From an uncultured Clostridium sp. (GTDB taxonomy: Bacteria > Bacillota > Clostridia > Oscillospirales > Oscillospiraceae), in contig CAJFVL010000008.1 in NCBI GenBank assembly GCA_904420465.1, positions 1 to 42,668 of the forward strand: a stretch of 42,668 nucleotides of DNA, written 5' to 3'. The notes below the pieces were generated by a model. That model saw only the letters and a list, made by a program, of their open reading frames with translations. It was not told the origin of the DNA and did no database searches. The position numbers and the translations under genes are program-made. Shown piece by piece: positions 38,165 to 42,668 of this stretch; within the stretch, counting starts at the first letter, position 1, and each line of letters opens with the position of its first letter.

Positions 38165-38865
38165 CCGCGATTTACCGGCGTGAGGTGGACGCCTACTTTC
38201 ACTCCATGGTGGGATGTCTGTATATTGCAGTGCTGCTGTTCTTCAACGGCATCTATTTCATGGCCAACAACCTGAGTATAGGCTACACCCACTATTCCTA
38301 CGCCATCAGCGGCCAGACCGTCATTCTGCTGCTGGCTGTCCCGGTGCTCACCATGCGCAGCATGGCGGAGGACCGGCGCAGCCGGGCGGACCAGCTGCTG
38401 CTCACCAGTCCGGTCACCCTGTGGGGGGTGGTGTGGGGCAAGTATCTGGCTGTGGTCACCGTTCTGGCGGTGCCCGCTTTGATCAGCTGCTTCTGCCCCC
38501 TGATCATCGCCATGAATGGGGAGGCGCATCTGCTCTCTGACTACGCCGCCATTTTGGAGTTCTTCCTGCTGGCCTGCGTCTTTGCCTCGGTGGGGCTGTT
38601 CTTTTCCTCCCTCACCGAGAGCCAGGTGATTGCCGCCGTGGGCACCTTCGCCGGGCTGCTCATCCTCTACCTGTGGGAGGACATCGCCGCCTTTCTGCCC
38701 GGTGCGCTGGGAGAGCTGGCCGCCCGCTTCTCCTTTGTGGCCCCTCTGAGCGATATCATCAACTACAGCGTGCTGAACCTGAGCGGACTGGTGCTTTACC
38801 TGTCCATGACCGGATTATTCCTTTTTCTGACCGTTCAGACGCTGCAGAAGCGCCGCTGGACCTGA
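38161..38865 (+). CDS. ABC-2 permease, GldF-like
   Basis: A 234-residue membrane protein with six hydrophobic segments: one near 18-38, TVILLLAVPVLTMRSMAED, VVWGKYLAVVTVLAVPALIS, ILEFFLLACVFASVGLFFSS, AAVGTFAGLLILYLWEDIAA, and a last helix near 210-225. RSRADQLLLTSPVTLWGVVW is the recognised ABC-2/GldF loop. AAGGGGGGAGC lies upstream of the ATG, which overlaps the ATPase stop. It is followed 14 bp later by the GldG-like gene. In Bacteroidetes these proteins accompany gliding motility, but in Firmicutes the role is unknown. Confidence 0.88.
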   Translation: MTAIYRREVDAYFHSMVGCLYIAVLLFFNGIYFMANNLSIGYTHYSYAISGQTVILLLAVPVLTMRSMAEDRRSRADQLLLTSPVTLWGVVWGKYLAVVTVLAVPALISCFCPLIIAMNGEAHLLSDYAAILEFFLLACVFASVGLFFSSLTESQVIAAVGTFAGLLILYLWEDIAAFLPGALGELAARFSFVAPLSDIINYSVLNLSGLVLYLSMTGLFLFLTVQTLQKRRWT

Positions 38866-38879
38866 GAGGGGGACGGGAC

Positions 38880-40259
38880 ATGAAACAGAACAAACAGGCT
38901 TGGGGCAGGCGGGGCTACCTGGCGGCGGCCACCGTCCTGGCCGTCGCCCTCGTGGCCGTCCTGAACCTGATGGCGGGACAGCTGCCCGCCTCGGTCCGGG
39001 AGCTGGACCTGACCGACAACGGGATTTACCAGATCTCCGATACCTCCCGGGACCTTCTGGCCGGACTGGAGCAGGATGTGGAGATCGTGGTGCTGGCCGA
39101 GGAGGGAACCATGGACGAGCGGATTACCCGCTTTCTGGAGCTGTACCAGGCCCCCTCTGACCACATTACGGTGACGCAGGTGGACCCGGTGGCCAGCCCG
39201 GCCCAGGCCGCCCAGTATGACGCCCAGGCGGGCAGTCTGATCGTCTCCTGTGAAGAAACCGGCCGTTCCCGCACCCTGGCCTCCACCGATCTCATCGTCT
39301 ATGAAATGGACTACACCTATTGGTACTCCTATGAGAGCGCCTTTGACGCCGAGGGACAGCTCACTTCTGCCGTCAGCTATGTCACCAGCGATGATACTGA
39401 GACGGTGTATACGCTGTCGGGACACGGAGAGGCCGACCTGCCCGCCCTGCTCTCCGAGGATCTGGAAAAGGCCAATCTAACGGTGGAGGCCCTGACCCTG
39501 CTGACAGAGGGAGCGGTGCCCGAGGACGCCTCCCTGGTGCTGGTCAACGCCCCTGCCACCGACCTGGCTGCCGAGGAGGTTCAGATGCTGGAGGACTATC
39601 TCACCGGCGGAGGGCACCTGCTGCTTCTGCTGGGAGAGGAGGGCGGCGCGCTGCCCAACCTGGAGAGCCTGCTGGCCCGGGCCGGCCTGGAGATGGCCCG
39701 GGGCTGTATTGCCGACCCGCAGAGCTATTACCGCAGCGTCCAGGGAGGGCAGAGCTACTACTACCTGAGTCCCCTGTTCTCCTCCGGCAGCTCCATTGCG
39801 GGCGACCTGACCGGCGACACCCAGTTTATGCTCCTTCAGGCCCGGGGAATGGTGCAGGCAGATACTCCGCCTGAGGATGTGGTGGTGGAGGCGGTGCTGA
39901 CCACCTCCGACGGAGCCTATGCCGTCACCGCCGAGGAGCAGATCCAGGGCCAGTATCTCCTGGCGGCTGTGTCCACGGTGGGAGAGGAGGGGGGCACCCT
40001 CACTGCTTTTTCCTCCGCGCTGATCAACGAGGTGGTTCTCACCTATTACCCCAGCATGGGAAACGAAGCCCTGTTCCTCAATGCGGTTACGGCCAATATG
40101 GACCAGAGCGGCACCATCTCCATCCCGTCCAAGAGCCTGACCGAGACCTTTAACACTGTTTCCGGGTCCGGCGTGATCAGCCTGCTGTTTGTGGTGGTGC
40201 TGCCCCTGGCCGTATTGCTCTATGGGCTGGCGACGTGGATTCGAAGGAGGCGCCGCTGA
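38880..40259 (+). CDS. GldG-family ABC-associated membrane protein
   Basis: A 459-residue protein with one N-terminal membrane helix (about 13-31) and one C-terminal helix (about 430-450), so a large domain of about 390 residues lies outside. The domain carries the GldG/ABC_transp_aux pattern LTDNGIYQISDTSRDLLAGL, VTQVDPVASPAQAAQYDAQ, VYTLSGHGEADLPALLSED, and LLLLLGEEGGALPNLESLL (a flavodoxin-like IFT-type fold). The ATG at 38880 with GGGGGAC is the start; an in-frame stretch back to 38673 overlaps the permease and is rejected. It ends one base into the next gene (TGATG). Confidence 0.88.
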   Translation: MKQNKQAWGRRGYLAAATVLAVALVAVLNLMAGQLPASVRELDLTDNGIYQISDTSRDLLAGLEQDVEIVVLAEEGTMDERITRFLELYQAPSDHITVTQVDPVASPAQAAQYDAQAGSLIVSCEETGRSRTLASTDLIVYEMDYTYWYSYESAFDAEGQLTSAVSYVTSDDTETVYTLSGHGEADLPALLSEDLEKANLTVEALTLLTEGAVPEDASLVLVNAPATDLAAEEVQMLEDYLTGGGHLLLLLGEEGGALPNLESLLARAGLEMARGCIADPQSYYRSVQGGQSYYYLSPLFSSGSSIAGDLTGDTQFMLLQARGMVQADTPPEDVVVEAVLTTSDGAYAVTAEEQIQGQYLLAAVSTVGEEGGTLTAFSSALINEVVLTYYPSMGNEALFLNAVTANMDQSGTISIPSKSLTETFNTVSGSGVISLLFVVVLPLAVLLYGLATWIRRRRR

Positions 40260-41275
40260 TGAAGAAGCAGATGAGAACTCTGGCGGTGCTGGCCGCCCTG
40301 GTGGCGGTGTGCCTGGCTGGATATTTTGCTCTGCGGGCCTGGAACCAGTCCCGGGAGGCGGCCAGCCACACCTATCTGTCCCGGCTGACCGGGGTCACCC
40401 GGCTGTCCTATGACAAGGAGGGGGAGGAGCTCTCCTTCACTCGAGACGGGGACGGGAACTGGACCTGGGACGGGGACGAGGACTTCCCCGTGGACGGGAC
40501 CGCCCTGGAGGAGGCTGCCGGCCTCCTGTCCGCGCTGGAGGCGGTGCGGACCATTGACCAGCCGGAGGCCCTGTCCTCCTACGGGCTGGAGGCGTGCCAG
40601 CGGACCATCACCGCCCAGGGGGACGGGGACCAGACGGTGACCCTGCTGCTGGGCGATGAAGTGGATGGGAATTACTACGCAATGGTCCAGGGAAACGACA
40701 CAGTTTATACCGTCGCCGGGGACCTGTTTGAGGCCACTGACCACACGCTGATGGAGCTGGGGACAGTGGACCAGCCGCCCATCGTTACCGAGTCCACCGC
40801 CGAGACCGTGGTGCTTCAAAAGGGAGAGCGGTCGGTTACGCTGACCAAGGATACCCGCACCGAGACACAGGAGACAGGGGAAGCGGACGAGAACGGCGAC
40901 CCGGTCACCGAGGAGGTCACAGTCTACACCTGGTATCTGGCGGGGCAGGCGCTGCCCCAGGAGAGCGAGGCGGTGGATGAACTGATCTCCTGTCTCTGGG
41001 ATCTCTCCTTTGACGGCTGCTGTGCCTTCAAGCCGGAGGAGTCCGAGCTGGAGGCGATGGGGCTGACAGGCGGGGATACGCTGACTCTGACCGTCACTTA
41101 CAGCGAAGGGCAGAAGCTGGAGCTGCTGACAGGCGGTCCGGCGGATGGGGACGGCACAACGGTGTGCGCCATGGAGGCTGGGTCCGACATGGTCTATACG
41201 ATGGACTCCGGTATGGCCGAAGCGCTGGAGGACCTTTTGGACGCGGACTGGACGGCGGTGCCTGAGGAGGGGTGA
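40259..41275 (+). CDS. DUF4340 domain-containing protein
   Basis: A 338-residue protein with an N-terminal membrane helix (about 7-24) and an outside part of repeating beta structure: ALSSYGLEACQRTITAQGDG, VTLLLGDEVDGNYYAMVQGN, VYTVAGDLFEATDHTLMEL, and a C-terminal VYTMDSGMAEALEDLL. These are the DUF4340 repeats, typically encoded beside GldG-type genes. AAGGAGG lies 8 nt before the ATG, which overlaps the GldG stop. It is a likely outside partner of the ABC system; function unknown. Confidence 0.85.
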   Translation: MKKQMRTLAVLAALVAVCLAGYFALRAWNQSREAASHTYLSRLTGVTRLSYDKEGEELSFTRDGDGNWTWDGDEDFPVDGTALEEAAGLLSALEAVRTIDQPEALSSYGLEACQRTITAQGDGDQTVTLLLGDEVDGNYYAMVQGNDTVYTVAGDLFEATDHTLMELGTVDQPPIVTESTAETVVLQKGERSVTLTKDTRTETQETGEADENGDPVTEEVTVYTWYLAGQALPQESEAVDELISCLWDLSFDGCCAFKPEESELEAMGLTGGDTLTLTVTYSEGQKLELLTGGPADGDGTTVCAMEAGSDMVYTMDSGMAEALEDLLDADWTAVPEEG

Positions 41276-41306
41276 CCGCCGGCTGAAAATCTTAATGATT
41301 TGTGCC

Positions 41307-41335
41307 TGGACTCTCCGCCGCATTTGTGCTATGGT
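41307..41335 (+). promoter_or_regulatory. Candidate promoter of the CBS-domain gene
   Basis: TGGACT (41307-41312) and TATGGT (41330-41335) with a 17-bp spacer. Both boxes are weak. Confidence 0.35.
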
Positions 41336-41369
41336 AAAAGAAAACCGATGGAGAAAGGAGTGCGGCCGC

Positions 41370-41819
41370 ATGAATGTCATTTCCCTGCTCACGCCCAAGG
41401 CACAGGTGGCCTACCTCTATGAGGATTTTACCATCCGCCAGGGGCTGGAGAAGCTGCGGGCCCGGGGCTATACCGCCATCCCGGTGCTGGACCGCAGCGG
41501 CTATTATGTGGGCACAGTGAGCGAGGGCGATTTCCTGTGGCACATTCTGGACTGGAAGGACAACAGCCTGCGCGCCAAGGAGAAGCTGCCCCTGAGCCGG
41601 GTGCTCCGCCCCGGCTTCAATCCGGCGGTGCGGGTGGATGTGACCATGGACGAGCTGCTGGAGCGGTCCATGCGCCAGAGCTTTATTCCCGTGGTGGATG
41701 ACCGGGGGGCCTTTGTGGGGATTGTAACCCGGCAGAACATCATCCGGCGGCTGACCGTTCCCAAGGCGGACGCACGGGAGGAAGGGACGCGCCGGATTCC
41801 GGCGGCAGCGGCCCCTTAA
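41370..41819 (+). CDS. CBS-pair domain protein
   Basis: A 149-residue protein that is essentially one Bateman module. CBS1 is around 16-65 (YEDFTIRQGLEKLRARGYTA; VGTVSEGDFLWHI), and CBS2 around 80-130 (VTMDELLERSMRQSFIPVVD; GAFVGIVTRQNIIRRL). Such modules bind adenosyl nucleotides and regulate partners, but no catalytic domain is fused here. AAAGGAG precedes the ATG at 41370; a longer frame from 41145 overlaps DUF4340 and is rejected. Ala/Pro-rich C-terminus is probably disordered. Confidence 0.9.
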   Translation: MNVISLLTPKAQVAYLYEDFTIRQGLEKLRARGYTAIPVLDRSGYYVGTVSEGDFLWHILDWKDNSLRAKEKLPLSRVLRPGFNPAVRVDVTMDELLERSMRQSFIPVVDDRGAFVGIVTRQNIIRRLTVPKADAREEGTRRIPAAAAP

Positions 41820-41831
41820 AAACAGACAGAC

Positions 41832-41864
41832 TGAGGCGGCCGGGCGAAACGCCCGACCGCCTCA
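41832..41864. terminator. Hairpin between the CBS gene and pnp
   Basis: A 15-nt arm pair (41832-41846 with 41850-41864, one mismatch) shortly past the CBS stop. The plus exit has no T-tract; the minus exit runs GTCTGTCTGTTTTT, so it may mainly act on pnp transcription. Confidence 0.55.
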
Positions 41865-41935
41865 TGCCGTCCCCCCCGAACTCCCCCGCCCCAACTTGAG
41901 CGGATTTATCTCTACACCGGTTTTTTGACAAGCTG

Positions 41936-41967
41936 ACAGCCGGCAGGGAAACTTCCCTGCCGGCTGT
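41936..41967 (-). terminator. Hairpin after pnp
   Basis: A perfect 15-bp stem (41936-41950 with 41953-41967) and a 2-nt loop, 17 nt past the pnp stop. The T-rich tail is weak (CAGCTTGTC); the second hairpin at 41832 may back it up. Confidence 0.6.
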
Positions 41968-41983
41968 GCAATTCAGTGCCTGG

Positions 41984-42668
41984 TTATTTGACGGACTCGC
42001 CGGCGGCCTTCTTGGCCTTGATCTCCTTCAGCGCGTCCTTATAGCTCAGGTTGACCCGGCCCTTGTCGTCAATGTCGGTGACCTTGACCCAGATCATGTC
42101 GCCGATGTTGACCACATCCTCCACCTTCTCCACCCGGTGGTCGGCCAGCTTGGAGATGTGAACCATGCCGTCCTTGCCGGGAGCCAGCTCCACAAAGGCG
42201 CCGAACTGGAGGATGCGCACCACCTTGCCGTAGTACAGCTCACCCACCTGGGGGACGAACACGATGGTCTCGATCATCTTCTTGGCGGCGTCGCAGGCCT
42301 CGGCGTTGGGGGAGGCGATGTGGATGGTGCCGTCGTCCTCAATGTCCACGGTGGCGCCGGAGTCGGCGGTGATCTTCTGGATGACGGAGCCGCCCTTGCC
42401 GATGACCTCCCGGATCTTGTCGGGGTCAATCTTCAGGGTGATCATCTTGGGGGCGTACTTGCTCACCTCGGCCCGGGGGGCGGAGATGCAGGGCAGCATG
42501 ACCTCGTCCAGGATGGCGAACCGGGCGTCCCGGGTGATGTCCAGGGCCTCCTTGATGATCTCGTGGGTCAGGCCGTCGTTCTTCAGGTCCATCTGGATGG
42601 CGGTGATGCCCGCCTTGGTGCCGGCCACCTTGAAGTCCATCTCGCCGTGGAAGTCCTCCACGCCCTGG
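41984..42668 (-). CDS. pnp: Polyribonucleotide nucleotidyltransferase, C-terminal part
   Basis: The frame enters from beyond the window edge and codes for about 228 C-terminal residues of PNPase, the phosphorolytic 3'-5' exoribonuclease. Visible are the end of the second RNase PH domain (VEDFHGEMDFKVAGTKAGIT; ALDITRDARFAILDEVM), the KH domain with its RNA-binding loop REVIGKGGSVIQKI, and the S1 domain (VRILQFGAFVELAPGKDGMV; HRVEKVEDVVNIGDMIWVKV) followed by a basic tail. The usual length is about 700, so roughly two-thirds lies outside. Confidence 0.95.
   Translation of the reverse strand, partial: QGVEDFHGEMDFKVAGTKAGITAIQMDLKNDGLTHEIIKEALDITRDARFAILDEVMLPCISAPRAEVSKYAPKMITLKIDPDKIREVIGKGGSVIQKITADSGATVDIEDDGTIHIASPNAEACDAAKKMIETIVFVPQVGELYYGKVVRILQFGAFVELAPGKDGMVHISKLADHRVEKVEDVVNIGDMIWVKVTDIDDKGRVNLSYKDALKEIKAKKAAGESVK

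Noticed and set aside
1-42668. CRISPR array, tRNA or rRNA genes, prophage genes, intact insertion sequence
   Set aside because: No regular spaced direct repeats, cloverleaf with CCA context, rRNA signature, integrase or transposase could be recognised on either strand.

Overview
The window looks like chromosomal DNA of a high-GC, spore-forming-lineage clostridium, most likely an Oscillospiraceae gut anaerobe of the Flavonifractor / Lawsonibacter / Pseudoflavonifractor type. This placement is inferred, not searched. It rests on the high GC with AT-rich sigma-A-type promoters, the SpoVB-MazG-HU-RqcP gene order, an oxygen-independent HemZ, an archaeal/eukaryote-type prolyl-tRNA synthetase, a DUF3793-flavodoxin pair, and an HTH-desulfoferrodoxin protein. 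Gene density is about 90 percent or more. I saw no rRNA, tRNA, CRISPR array, prophage or intact insertion sequence.

Layout. 1-1230 (-): 3' part missing, secreted S-layer-homology protein. 1422-4206 (-): BceAB-like ABC transporter (permease, ATPase) preceded by a 53-codon ORF for a small hydrophobic peptide. 4207-4602: intergenic palindromes. 4603-6803 (-): HAD phosphatase and ProRS. 7029-19407 (+): recJ, rel, dtd, an MBL hydrolase, a decayed gene on the other strand, a small XRE regulator, hemZ, a uridine-kinase-like enzyme, a cytoplasmic GH13 amylase, and two tandem membrane-anchored XRE regulators. 19479-28382 (-): carD, then a close-packed series that reads, in transcription order, zinc-ribbon protein, punA, small DUF2007-like protein, mtaD, spoVB-like flippase, mazG, hup, rqcP, apbE, NusG-domain-II protein, Gx transporter. 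28565-29682 (+): HTH-desulfoferrodoxin fusion and a RidA protein. 29766-36925 (-): flavodoxin, DUF3793, lepB, YhaN/YhaO (Rad50/Mre11-like), a TIGR04076-like protein, ymdB, and the guanidinium exporter gdx behind a structured leader. 37187-41819 (+): a Gld-type ABC system (ATPase, permease, GldG, DUF4340) and a CBS protein. 41984-42668 (-): 3' end of pnp.

How the genes work together. Translation, RNA quality control and stringent response are strongly represented (proS, dtd, rel, rqcP, pnp, ymdB). DNA repair has RecJ and YhaNO. Nucleotide salvage and clean-up have punA, mtaD, the uridine kinase, mazG and ridA. A redox and iron theme runs through 20-31 kb: ApbE/NusG-II/Gx resembling the FmnB-EetA-EetB part of flavin-based extracellular electron transfer, an HTH-desulfoferrodoxin regulator with an altered active site, and flavodoxin-DUF3793 behind a strong promoter with TTAGC dyads.

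Most notable non-coding signals: (i) three heptad-periodic imperfect inverted repeats, each starting exactly at the stop codon of an upstream gene (recJ, dtd, uridine kinase); (ii) a symmetric 28-bp dyad between a decayed gene and a small XRE regulator; (iii) a terminator-like hairpin in the gdx leader that fits attenuation; (iv) a Shine-Dalgarno and ATG inside the HTH-desulfoferrodoxin gene at the domain junction. All assignments come from reading the sequence and recalled family knowledge; no database search was run.
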